Shown piece by piece: positions 1 to 6,250 of a stretch of 6,860 bases of DNA; position 1 is the first letter of the stretch, and every line of letters starts with the position of its first letter. Where the stretch lies: the NCBI GenBank assembly GCA_903930515.1, contig CAIYYW010000245.1, forward strand, positions 1 to 6,860. The letters run 5' to 3'. A model generated the notes under the pieces. That model ran no database searches. It was not told the DNA's origin and saw only the letters and a list, made by a program, of their open reading frames with translations. Source of the stretch: an uncultured delta proteobacterium (GTDB lineage: Bacteria; RBG-13-61-14; DRUE01). Made by a program: the position numbers and the translations under genes.

Positions 1-1598
1 ATAGTGCAGGCCGCGCCGGTGATGGTATCGCCGTCATCATTGCAGGTATAAGTGTCGGTGGCCGCGGTCTTGGCGGAACCGATAGTGCAGGTCCTGCCGG
101 TATCGTTACCGCAGACCTCGGCGCAGGCTCCGGCCACTCCGGACTTATAGCAGCTGGTTCCGCTTACCGTGGCATCCGTGTCCGCATTATCATCAGAATC
201 ATTGCACACTTGGCCATCGCTCCAGAGATACTGGCAGCCCAGCGCGGAACTGGTCCCCTCTGTAACCGCGCCGACCGAACAGTTTATCCCGGCGATGACA
301 TCATTATCCAGAATGTCAATTGCATCGGAAAGGCTTGAGCCCGGATCGGTGATGGTGCACTGCGCCGGATCGTTCCCGCAGGAATTGAAGATGCTCACAA
401 CGCCGTCGCCGCCGGTGCAATTTCCCGAAACCGTGGAAGTAGCGGCCACATCCTCGGTGGTTCCGTCCGAGAGGCTCGCCACCAGCCGATAGGCCAGGTC
501 ATTGGTCCCTTCCCAAGCCGCAGTCGTGCTGAGCAGAACGCTCAGCGCGGTCTCGTCATTGACAATGGTCACGGCCGCGCTGTCGGATGACACCGGATTC
601 TTGCCGTCATCAAAGCTCGCGCTCACGCTCCCGCTTCCGCCGGCCAGACCCGGAATCTCATCGGCCTGAAAAGTCAGGCCCGGGCCGACCAGGGTTATAT
701 CTCCTTGATAATCCCATTGGGTCTGAACCTCGCAATAGGATTCTGTGCAATCAACCGTGCTCCCGTCGTCCAGCGAGCAGGTAGCCGCAAAAGTCAGGTT
801 TTGTCCCTCGAGCATGGACGGGTTTGCCGGCTTGACCTCGATCGCGGTAACTTTCCGGCACACGGTGCCGATAATGTCGTCATCAGCAGGAAGAGGATCC
901 GGGAATCTGCCATCAGGAATTCCGACCTCGTCATTGTCTGGAATATAGACGCCTACGCTGACCGACTCTCCGTTCAAACAGTCAACCGGATACCTCAGTT
1001 TTACCCGCGCCCATCCTTCATTGCCCGCTTCATCCGTATATTCAAACGCCTTGGTATTTTGCCAGCCATAATGTTTCCCATCATTAGGATCCCGGCCCCA
1101 AATCTGCGCGCCCGCGCAGGTGCCTCCCGTGATCTCAAAAATGATCCCCCATCCGACCCGGTACCGTCCAAAGCCGGAAATCGCTCGGGCGCGAATTTCA
1201 ACCGAGTCCCCGGCAGTTGTTTTTGGATTATAATTCCCAACCTCAATGGAGATCGGATTCCCGGACAGGTCGCTGAAATCTCCGACCAGCCAGGCTTGGA
1301 TAATGGCGTAATCCGGGCCATCTAAAAACCCGTTTCCATCCAGGTCCTGCCAGAGGGTGGTCCGGGAACGAACCCCGCCCGGCGCCTGGTTGTCAGTAAT
1401 ATTCCAGTATCCCGGGTCCTGGGCGACCAATGCCAATTCCATCGCCCCCATATCCGGGTTGTCAATCAGGGCATTGTCCGAGTCTCCCCAGAAATTCGCG
1501 CCCGGCAGGTGTTGTTGAGCGTTGGCTGAAAAGGAAAGGATACAAATTGCGGTCAAGCAAAAAAAACCGATCCCCCAAAACCGTCCAAACTTTTTCAT
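1..1598 (-). CDS. Large secreted multidomain protein with dockerin-like loops, Ig-like domains and a Cys-rich repeat section (3' end outside window)
   Basis: The frame is open for 532 codons from the ATG at 1598 to the window edge, so the protein is incomplete. Residues 1-27 form a Sec signal peptide: basic MKKFGR start, hydrophobic core around 9-24, and an ANA cleavage site before QQ. Residues 39-60 and 84-106 look like two dockerin/EF-hand loops; the second is the clearer, with DLDGNGFLDGPDY followed by an Ile/Leu-rich helix. Residues about 113-247 are a beta-rich domain I do not recognise. Residues about 249-347 resemble a bacterial Ig-like (Big_2-type) domain, with a second, weaker one at about 350-440. 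From 394 the chain is rich in Cys (12 between 394 and 531), Asp, Thr and Gly, with a short repeated pattern near the end. A GAGGGGG ribosome site lies 5 nt before the start. It is presumably exported and surface-bound or released; ligand or substrate unknown. No enzyme domain is visible in the part present. Confidence 0.85.
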   Translation of the reverse strand, partial: MKKFGRFWGIGFFCLTAICILSFSANAQQHLPGANFWGDSDNALIDNPDMGAMELALVAQDPGYWNITDNQAPGGVRSRTTLWQDLDGNGFLDGPDYAIIQAWLVGDFSDLSGNPISIEVGNYNPKTTAGDSVEIRARAISGFGRYRVGWGIIFEITGGTCAGAQIWGRDPNDGKHYGWQNTKAFEYTDEAGNEGWARVKLRYPVDCLNGESVSVGVYIPDNDEVGIPDGRFPDPLPADDDIIGTVCRKVTAIEVKPANPSMLEGQNLTFAATCSLDDGSTVDCTESYCEVQTQWDYQGDITLVGPGLTFQADEIPGLAGGSGSVSASFDDGKNPVSSDSAAVTIVNDETALSVLLSTTAAWEGTNDLAYRLVASLSDGTTEDVAATSTVSGNCTGGDGVVSIFNSCGNDPAQCTITDPGSSLSDAIDILDNDVIAGINCSVGAVTEGTSSALGCQYLWSDGQVCNDSDDNADTDATVSGTSCYKSGVAGACAEVCGNDTGRTCTIGSAKTAATDTYTCNDDGDTITGAACT

Positions 1599-1603
1599 TA
1601 TTG

Positions 1604-1610
1604 CCCCCTC
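1604..1610 (-). promoter_or_regulatory. Ribosome binding site of the secreted protein gene
   Basis: GAGGGGG on the minus strand, 5 nt upstream of the ATG at 1598. It supports this start, which also places the signal peptide exactly at the N-terminus. Confidence 0.7.
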
Positions 1611-1660
1611 TGTCGTAATCCGCCAAGCCACAAATAAATCCGAGTCTAATGCTCTTGATT

Positions 1661-1689
1661 ATTATACCGAAACCAATTTATAATGTCAA
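1661..1689 (-). promoter_or_regulatory. Exact-consensus sigma-70 type promoter for the secreted protein gene
   Basis: On the minus strand a perfect -35 box TTGACA (1684-1689) is followed by exactly 17 nt and a perfect -10 box TATAAT (1661-1666). Transcription would start near 1654, giving a leader of roughly 55 nt before the ATG at 1598. The match to both hexamers and the ideal spacing make chance unlikely. It implies strong, housekeeping-sigma-driven expression of the secreted protein, separate from the redox operon upstream. Confidence 0.85.
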
Positions 1690-1737
1690 TGGGAACGGTT
1701 TCCGGAGTTTCGGCTAGGCGGTCTTCTACCCTGAGTC

Positions 1738-1795
1738 TCAGATCCGAAGGGAGGCTCGGCTTGATTGAGCTCTCGGAAGTCAGACCCGAAGGGAG
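1738..1795. repeat. Pair of 16-nt direct repeats, 42-nt period
   Basis: TCAGATCCGAAGGGAG at 1738-1753 and TCAGACCCGAAGGGAG at 1780-1795 differ at one base. Both are followed by related GCTCGGC / CTTGCCGA sequence. No function is evident; they could be remnants of a dispersed intergenic repeat. Confidence 0.7.
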
Positions 1796-1810
1796 CTTGC
1801 CGAACCATTT

Positions 1811-1845
1811 TTCATCCTTCATCCTTCACCCTTCATCCTTTATCA
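1811..1845. repeat. Imperfect heptanucleotide tandem repeat (TTCATCC)n
   Basis: Five consecutive heptamers: TTCATCC, TTCATCC, TTCACCC, TTCATCC, TTTATCA. Read as the minus strand it is a GGATGAA tract. Such short tandem tracts expand and contract by slippage and commonly sit between genes. Confidence 0.8.
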
Positions 1846-1873
1846 GCCGATCATCCCGCAGGGCCAAATCCTC

Positions 1874-1889
1874 TTCCGGGAAACCGGAA
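1874..1889. repeat. Small perfect hairpin with 4-nt loop
   Basis: TTCCGG and CCGGAA flank GAAA, so a plus-strand transcript would carry a 6-bp stem closed by a GNRA-type loop. On the minus strand the loop reads TTTC. There is no T-run on either side, so it is not a standard terminator. Its role is unknown. Confidence 0.45.
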
Positions 1890-1953
1890 CTGACTATGGC
1901 CTAAAATTTCCGGTGGATCAGGCTGCTCCGGGATCGCCGGTCCTAGGCGCCCT

Positions 1954-2003
1954 CCCAGGTCAAAGAAATTTGGCTTTAGGGGAAGCCTTTCCCTTGACCT
2001 GGG
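1954..2003. terminator. 50-nt inverted repeat just after the redox operon; possible 3' end structure
   Basis: Perfect 10-nt arms CCCAGGTCAA (1954-1963) and TTGACCTGGG (1994-2003) enclose a second, smaller stem (GGCTT/AAGCC on the minus strand) with extra GAAA/TTTC pairing between, so the whole 50 nt can fold into one long interrupted hairpin. It starts 23 nt past the stop of the glutamate-synthase-like gene, where an operon end is expected. A T-run (TTTT, 2004-2007) follows only on the plus strand. For the minus-strand operon it is therefore not a classical intrinsic terminator; it may instead stabilise the mRNA 3' end, aid factor-dependent termination, or block plus-strand transcripts. Confidence 0.45.
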
Positions 2004-2026
2004 TTTTCATAGATGCCCCCAATTGA

Positions 2027-3607
2027 CTATCCCAGGATTTTGTCCACTTCTTTTTTGTCCAGGTCGGTTATCATGGGGATGCCGGAAATTTTGGAGGCCT
2101 CGGGGGTAAGGGATGCGATGTCGTTCCGGTCAATGTGCTTCACCGCGAACTTTCTGTTCCCGGCCATCATTTGCCGGAGCCCCTGGGACAGCCGCTCGTA
2201 GTAGGTATAAAGGGCGATGGCCGAGGTCGGTATTTTGTTATAGTCCTTTCCGAATTCGCGTTTCAGTTTCTCTGCGGTCACGAAGATGGCTTCCCGCGAT
2301 CTTCCGAAGCGCTCCAGGTAAACCGGGAGGTCTCCGCTTTCAATGGCTTTGCCGATGGTCTTTCCGACCATGGCCGCGGCAATGGGTCCTCGGGCCATAC
2401 CGATTGCCTTGACATAGGGAGCGCCTAGGGAGAAGGCCTTAAACATCTGGTCTTCCAGGCCGATGCCGCCTGCGAACACGATGTCCGGGAGATATTGTCC
2501 TTTCTTGGCCAGCCGCTCGCAATATTGATAGGTCAGGGACCAGAGCTCAATGGAGGGTATTCCCCATTCATTCATCATTCTCCAGGGGCTCATTCCAGTG
2601 CCGCCTCCGGCGCCGTCCACGGTGAGGTAATCAATCTTGGCCATTGACGAGAACTTTACCGCGCGGGCAAGGTCCGCGGGCCGATAAGCGCCGGTCTTGA
2701 GCGCAACGCGCTTGGCGCCCGCTTTCCGGAGCTCTTCCACCCGGCTCATAAAGTCCTCTTCCGTGACCATTCCCACGCGCGAATGCCTTTCAAACTCGGT
2801 AAAAGCCCCGCGCTTGAAATCTTCAACCACCGCGGGGTCCAGCGGGTCCGGGAGCACGATATAGCCGCGCTTTTTCAGGAGCTGGGCTTTTTCCAGGTTC
2901 TTGATCTTGACCTCGCCGCCGATGTCCTTGGCGCCCTGTCCCCATTTCAATTCCACGGTCTCGGCGCCGAGTTTTTCCAGGGCGTATTCCTGAATGCCCA
3001 GCCGGGTATCCTCAACATTGGCCTGGATGATGATGTCTCCATAGCCTTCCCTCTGCCATTGCTTGTACATCTTCACCCGGCGCTCCAGTTCCGGGGAATG
3101 GATGACTTTCCCGTTCTTGACCTTGCTCTCTATATCCATCCCGCAGACATTCTCGCCGATGGTGAGCGGGGTTCCGGAAATGGCCGAGCCGATGGCGAGC
3201 CCTTCCCAGTTCAGCCTTGCCACATCGGTGGAACCGAGCCCGGGGATGATGATGGGGAGGCGCATTTTAATGGGGTTGCCGTTGGCGCCGAGCTTGATTT
3301 CCAAATCCACATTGGGGAAGATGGCCTTGTCCGAATCCGCTTCTATCCCGACGGCTCCGACCGCGGTTCCCATAATGTTGAAATGGGACAGGTCCACCGG
3401 ATAATCTTTTTGCGAGGCCGCGGTGATAATGCCGAAGGGCTGGGGATAGATCACCTCGTGTCCCCGGTAGGCGCTCTTTCCGATCTCGCACATGCCGATA
3501 CATCCGTCAATGCAGGTGACGCACATCCCGGAAAACGGGCACCAATCACTCCCGGTCCGGTTCTTGGTCAGGGTGGCCGCGGTCGCGTTATACCTTGTTA
3601 GTGTCAT
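2027..3607 (-). CDS. Glutamate-synthase-type FMN barrel protein (GltB central domain family), stand-alone
   Basis: A 526-aa protein of the FMN-binding glutamate synthase family, predicted to be cytoplasmic. In full-size glutamate synthase this TIM barrel binds FMN and aminates 2-oxoglutarate with ammonia channelled from a glutaminase domain. Visible barrel features include GLGSTDVARLNWEG near 123-136, the glycine-rich phosphate-binding segment GAGGGTGMSP at 332-341, and FAGGIGLEDQMFKAFSLGA near 378-396. The N-terminal glutaminase domain and the C-terminal beta-helix of GltB are missing. The usual Cys-rich 3Fe-4S motif after the barrel is also absent, the only late Cys being C362. Instead there is an N-terminal cluster at C23, C29, C32, C36 and C40 that could hold an Fe-S centre. 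I chose the ATG at 3607 because AGGAGG lies 7 nt upstream; a TTG two codons earlier is only 1 nt from that site. It is the last gene of the operon, 74 nt after the Fe-S protein. True substrate is uncertain. Confidence 0.88.
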   Translation of the reverse strand: MTLTRYNATAATLTKNRTGSDWCPFSGMCVTCIDGCIGMCEIGKSAYRGHEVIYPQPFGIITAASQKDYPVDLSHFNIMGTAVGAVGIEADSDKAIFPNVDLEIKLGANGNPIKMRLPIIIPGLGSTDVARLNWEGLAIGSAISGTPLTIGENVCGMDIESKVKNGKVIHSPELERRVKMYKQWQREGYGDIIIQANVEDTRLGIQEYALEKLGAETVELKWGQGAKDIGGEVKIKNLEKAQLLKKRGYIVLPDPLDPAVVEDFKRGAFTEFERHSRVGMVTEEDFMSRVEELRKAGAKRVALKTGAYRPADLARAVKFSSMAKIDYLTVDGAGGGTGMSPWRMMNEWGIPSIELWSLTYQYCERLAKKGQYLPDIVFAGGIGLEDQMFKAFSLGAPYVKAIGMARGPIAAAMVGKTIGKAIESGDLPVYLERFGRSREAIFVTAEKLKREFGKDYNKIPTSAIALYTYYERLSQGLRQMMAGNRKFAVKHIDRNDIASLTPEASKISGIPMITDLDKKEVDKILG

Positions 3608-3614
3608 AATCAAA

Positions 3615-3620
3615 CCTCCT
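3615..3620 (-). promoter_or_regulatory. Strong Shine-Dalgarno site that fixes the start of the glutamate-synthase-like gene
   Basis: AGGAGG on the minus strand sits 7 nt before the ATG at 3607 and only 1 nt before the in-frame TTG at 3613, so the ATG is the start. Confidence 0.85.
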
Positions 3621-3681
3621 TCATTTTCTTTCCGTTTTTTATTTCTCGCACGGGCTCAATGAATCAGCCCCTGCCATATCT

Positions 3682-4344
3682 TCAATATGCCTTATGTCCT
3701 CTCGGCCCGACCGCCTCTGAGCATTTGACGCAAATTTCGCAGGTTTGCACCAACGCCAGGTTCTGGCAACCGCCGCAAAGACCGTTCACCAGATTGTTGG
3801 CGTTACAGGCCAACTCGCAGACCGGGCAGACCCATTCGCACCCGCCGCAGTGCCTGCATTCCGCGGGCATAACTCCAAAAGCGGTTCCCACCCTTCGGGC
3901 AGTTCCCCGTCCCACGAACCCGATCCCGCCGGATTGCATCTGCTCCTTGCAATACCGGATGCACCTTCCGCACAGGATGCAATTCTTTTCCTTGATCCGG
4001 AACCGGACCTTGTTGATCGCCATCATTGAGGCCAGGTCCTGGAGCTTTTTGGATTTCGGGCAGGACGAGACCAGCAGTTCCACCACAATCTTGCGCGCCT
4101 TTTTCACCCGGTCCGACCCGGTGATGATCTCCAGACCTGATTCCACCGGCATGGTGCACGAGGCTTCCAATGAGGACTTCCTCCCCTTCACCTCCACCAT
4201 ACACACCCGGCATTCGCCGTAAGTGCTCAAGCCCGGGTAATAGCAAAGGGTCGGGATAATGATCCCCATGCTTTTGGCCGCCTCCAGAACCGTGGTTCCT
4301 TCTTCCACCCTGGTCTTGATTCCGTCAATTGTCAGTTCCACCAT
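3682..4344 (-). CDS. Short NuoG/HydA-like iron-sulfur protein, A-type subunit of a bifurcating-type complex
   Basis: A 220-aa soluble electron-transfer protein matching the N-terminal part of NuoG, HndD and HydA. Residues 1-75 are a plant-type [2Fe-2S] ferredoxin domain with C34, C45, C48 and C63. Two [4Fe-4S] motifs follow: C122-x2-C-x2-C-x3-C132 and C163-x2-C-x2-C-x3-C173. There is no hydrogenase H-cluster domain or molybdopterin domain, so it only carries electrons. The His/Cys-ligated [4Fe-4S] segment normally lying between the ferredoxin domains is missing: the text runs LLVSSCPKSKKLQDLA, with the flanking LL and LQDLA kept. After the last ferredoxin motif come seven more Cys (176, 180, 190, 193, 202, 205, 208), enough for another cluster or a metal site. 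An AAGAGG ribosome site is 5 nt before the ATG. It lies 46 nt after the NuoF-like gene and 74 nt before the glutamate-synthase-like gene, which suggests it links the two. Confidence 0.88.
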   Translation of the reverse strand: MVELTIDGIKTRVEEGTTVLEAAKSMGIIIPTLCYYPGLSTYGECRVCMVEVKGRKSSLEASCTMPVESGLEIITGSDRVKKARKIVVELLVSSCPKSKKLQDLASMMAINKVRFRIKEKNCILCGRCIRYCKEQMQSGGIGFVGRGTARRVGTAFGVMPAECRHCGGCEWVCPVCELACNANNLVNGLCGGCQNLALVQTCEICVKCSEAVGPRGHKAY

Positions 4345-4349
4345 TTTTG

Positions 4350-4355
4350 CCTCTT
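4350..4355 (-). promoter_or_regulatory. Ribosome binding site of the short iron-sulfur protein gene
   Basis: AAGAGG on the minus strand, 5 nt before the ATG at 4344. Confidence 0.65.
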
Positions 4356-4390
4356 TTCCTACGGGCGACCCGGCTGGTCTCCCCTACAAT

Positions 4391-6250
4391 TCAACTCACT
4401 AAAATCGCGTCAAACTTGCAGGCGTCCTTGCACAGCCCGCATTTGATGCAAAGTTCCTGATTGATCTTATGCGCCTTCTTCTTCTCCCCCTTGACTGCGG
4501 CCTGCGGGCAAACTTTCGCGCATCTGGCACAGCCGTTGCAGTTTTCCTTGATCACCGAGAAGGTGATCAGGCTCTTGCAGACCCGGGCCGGACAGCGTTT
4601 ATCCTTGATGTGCGCGGTGTATTCGTCCCGGAAATAATTGATCGTGCTTAAAACCGGGTTGGGAGCGGTCCTTCCCAGGGCGCAGAGCGAGGTTTCCCGG
4701 ATCATTGTTCCCAATTCCTCCAGGAGTTCCACATCTCCCGGCCCGGCCTTGCCCTCGGTAATATCGGTCAGGATATCCAGCATCCGGTCCAATCCCTCCC
4801 GGCAGGGCACGCATTTTCCGCACGACTCCTCGGTAAGAAATTTGATAAAATATCTGGCCACATCCACCATACAGGTGTCTTCATCCATCACGATCATTCC
4901 GCCCGAGCCCATCATTGAGCCGACCTCAGAAAGCCGGTCAAAATCCACCGGAAGGTCCAGCAGTTTTTCCGGGAGGCATCCGCCGGAGGGACCCCCGGTC
5001 TGGACCGCCTTGAATTTTTTCCCGTTCGGAATTCCGCCGCCGATGTCATAAACGATCTCGCGGAGGGTGATTCCCATGGGCACTTCCACCAAACCGGTGT
5101 TATTGATCTTGCCCACCAGCGAGAATATTTTGGTGCCCTTGGAATGTTCGGTTCCGATTTTGGAATACCATTTGGATCCCTGGTTGATGATCAGCGGGAC
5201 ATTGGCCCAGGTTTCCACATTGTTCAGATTGGTGGGCCGTCCGTTCAAGCCCTGCACCACCGTGTGGATATGCTTGGGCCGAGGCTCTCCCATTTTTCCC
5301 TCCAGGCTCGCCACCAAGGCGGTGGATTCCCCGCAGATGAAGGCGCCGCCGCCCCGCGCAATCCGGATGTCAAAATCAAAGCCGGACCCGAGGATATTCT
5401 GGCCCAGCAGACCGTATTTCCTTGCCTGGTCAAGGGCGATTCCCAGGTTTTTCACTGCCAAGGGATATTCGTTCCGGACATAGACATAGCCGGTGTGCGC
5501 GCCGATGGCATACGCTCCGATGATCATTCCTTCAATTACGCTGTGCGGGTTGCCTTCCAGCACCGACCGGTCCATAAACGCGCCCGGGTCTCCCTCGTCC
5601 GCGTTGCAGATCACATAGCGGATCCCGTCCGAAGAAGGCGCGGCCCGGCAGGCCTCCCATTTTTTGCCGGTCGGGAACCCTGCGCCCCCCCTGCCCCTTA
5701 AGCCCGAATTCTTGACCTCGTCAATAATCTCTTTGGGCTTCATTCTGGACAGGGCTTTAGCGAGCGCGGAATACCCTCCCAGGGCCAGGAAATCATCAAT
5801 TTGATAGGGATCAATCAGCCGGTTCGCGTCCAAGAGATGCCGGGTTTGCTTGCGGAAGAAATTTAAATCCTGCTCATAAACGATCTTTTTCCCGCTCACT
5901 GGATCTGTGAAAAGAAGGCGTTCCACCAACTGTCCGTCCCGGATGGATTTGGAGATGATTTCCGGAATGTCTTGGGGGCTGACCTTCTGATACAGAACCC
6001 GCTCCGGATATATCACCACCACCGGTTCTATTTCGCAGAAGCCCTGACAGCCGGTGACTTTTAAGGAAACCTTTCTGTCCAGCCCTTTTTTCCGCAGTTC
6101 TTTACCAATCGCCTGGGCAACCTCAATGGCGCCGCGGGCGATTCCGCAAGTGCCGGCGCTGGTTACGATCCGCTTCTGCTCGCGCTCGCTTTTGCCGACG
6201 ATCTTTTTCCGCAGTTTTTCCAGTTCAGCTACTGATTTCAGTTTTTTCAT
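4391..6250 (-). CDS. NuoF/HydB/HndC-type NAD(H)-binding flavoprotein, B subunit of a bifurcating-type complex
   Basis: This 619-aa subunit oxidises NADH or reduces NAD+ on FMN and passes electrons to iron-sulfur clusters. Residues about 25-112 are a thioredoxin-fold [2Fe-2S] domain with three obvious Cys (C35, C68, C72). Residues about 175-330 hold the FMN and NAD site: GRGGAGFPTGKKW (186-198), NADEGDPGAFMDR (216-228) and GGAFICGESTAL (301-312). An SLBB-type segment follows at about 375-440. The [4Fe-4S] motif is ESCGKCVPCREG with C477, C480, C483 plus C523. The C-terminus has a CPARVC motif (C553, C557), known in HydB-type proteins near a metal-binding hinge, then a 2x[4Fe-4S] ferredoxin with C571, C574, C577, C581 and C601, C604, C607, C611. 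Both added domains distinguish it from respiratory complex I NuoF (about 440 aa) and are typical of HydB, HndC and other Bfu proteins. Its ATG overlaps the stop of the NuoE-like gene (ATGA), implying translational coupling. Confidence 0.95.
   Translation of the reverse strand: MKKLKSVAELEKLRKKIVGKSEREQKRIVTSAGTCGIARGAIEVAQAIGKELRKKGLDRKVSLKVTGCQGFCEIEPVVVIYPERVLYQKVSPQDIPEIISKSIRDGQLVERLLFTDPVSGKKIVYEQDLNFFRKQTRHLLDANRLIDPYQIDDFLALGGYSALAKALSRMKPKEIIDEVKNSGLRGRGGAGFPTGKKWEACRAAPSSDGIRYVICNADEGDPGAFMDRSVLEGNPHSVIEGMIIGAYAIGAHTGYVYVRNEYPLAVKNLGIALDQARKYGLLGQNILGSGFDFDIRIARGGGAFICGESTALVASLEGKMGEPRPKHIHTVVQGLNGRPTNLNNVETWANVPLIINQGSKWYSKIGTEHSKGTKIFSLVGKINNTGLVEVPMGITLREIVYDIGGGIPNGKKFKAVQTGGPSGGCLPEKLLDLPVDFDRLSEVGSMMGSGGMIVMDEDTCMVDVARYFIKFLTEESCGKCVPCREGLDRMLDILTDITEGKAGPGDVELLEELGTMIRETSLCALGRTAPNPVLSTINYFRDEYTAHIKDKRCPARVCKSLITFSVIKENCNGCARCAKVCPQAAVKGEKKKAHKINQELCIKCGLCKDACKFDAILVS

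Larger units (their letters stand above)
1690..2026. other. Non-coding spacer with short repeats and inverted repeats
   Basis: This stretch between the redox operon and the secreted-protein promoter contains no credible gene. The plus-strand open frame at 1683-1904 runs across direct and heptamer repeats and has no ribosome site or recognisable domain. The region holds a 16-nt direct repeat pair, a tandem heptamer tract, a small perfect hairpin at 1874-1889 and a 50-nt inverted repeat at 1954-2003, each listed separately. Confidence 0.7.

Noticed and set aside
1001-1321. Minus-strand open frame of 106 codons
   Set aside because: It is a different frame inside the secreted protein gene, whose own frame is open throughout with recognisable domains.
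705-1325. Plus-strand open frame of 206 codons
   Set aside because: Antisense to the secreted protein gene, which has a signal peptide, ribosome site and perfect promoter; the plus frame has none of these.
1683-1904. Plus-strand open frame of 73 codons in the spacer
   Set aside because: It runs through direct and heptamer repeats, overlaps the -35 box on the other strand, and has no ribosome site or domain.
2783-3601. Long plus-strand open frame (272 codons)
   Set aside because: It lies wholly antisense to the glutamate-synthase-like gene, shows no domain, and mirrors the GC-biased codons of the real gene.
3652-3670. GGGCT/AGCCC hairpin between the iron-sulfur and glutamate-synthase-like genes
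   Set aside because: The stem is only 5 bp with a 9-nt loop and no T-run follows; too weak to call a terminator or attenuator.
3682-4344. [FeFe] hydrogenase catalytic subunit
   Set aside because: The protein ends after the ferredoxin-type motifs and Cys tail; the H-cluster domain and its signature motifs are absent.
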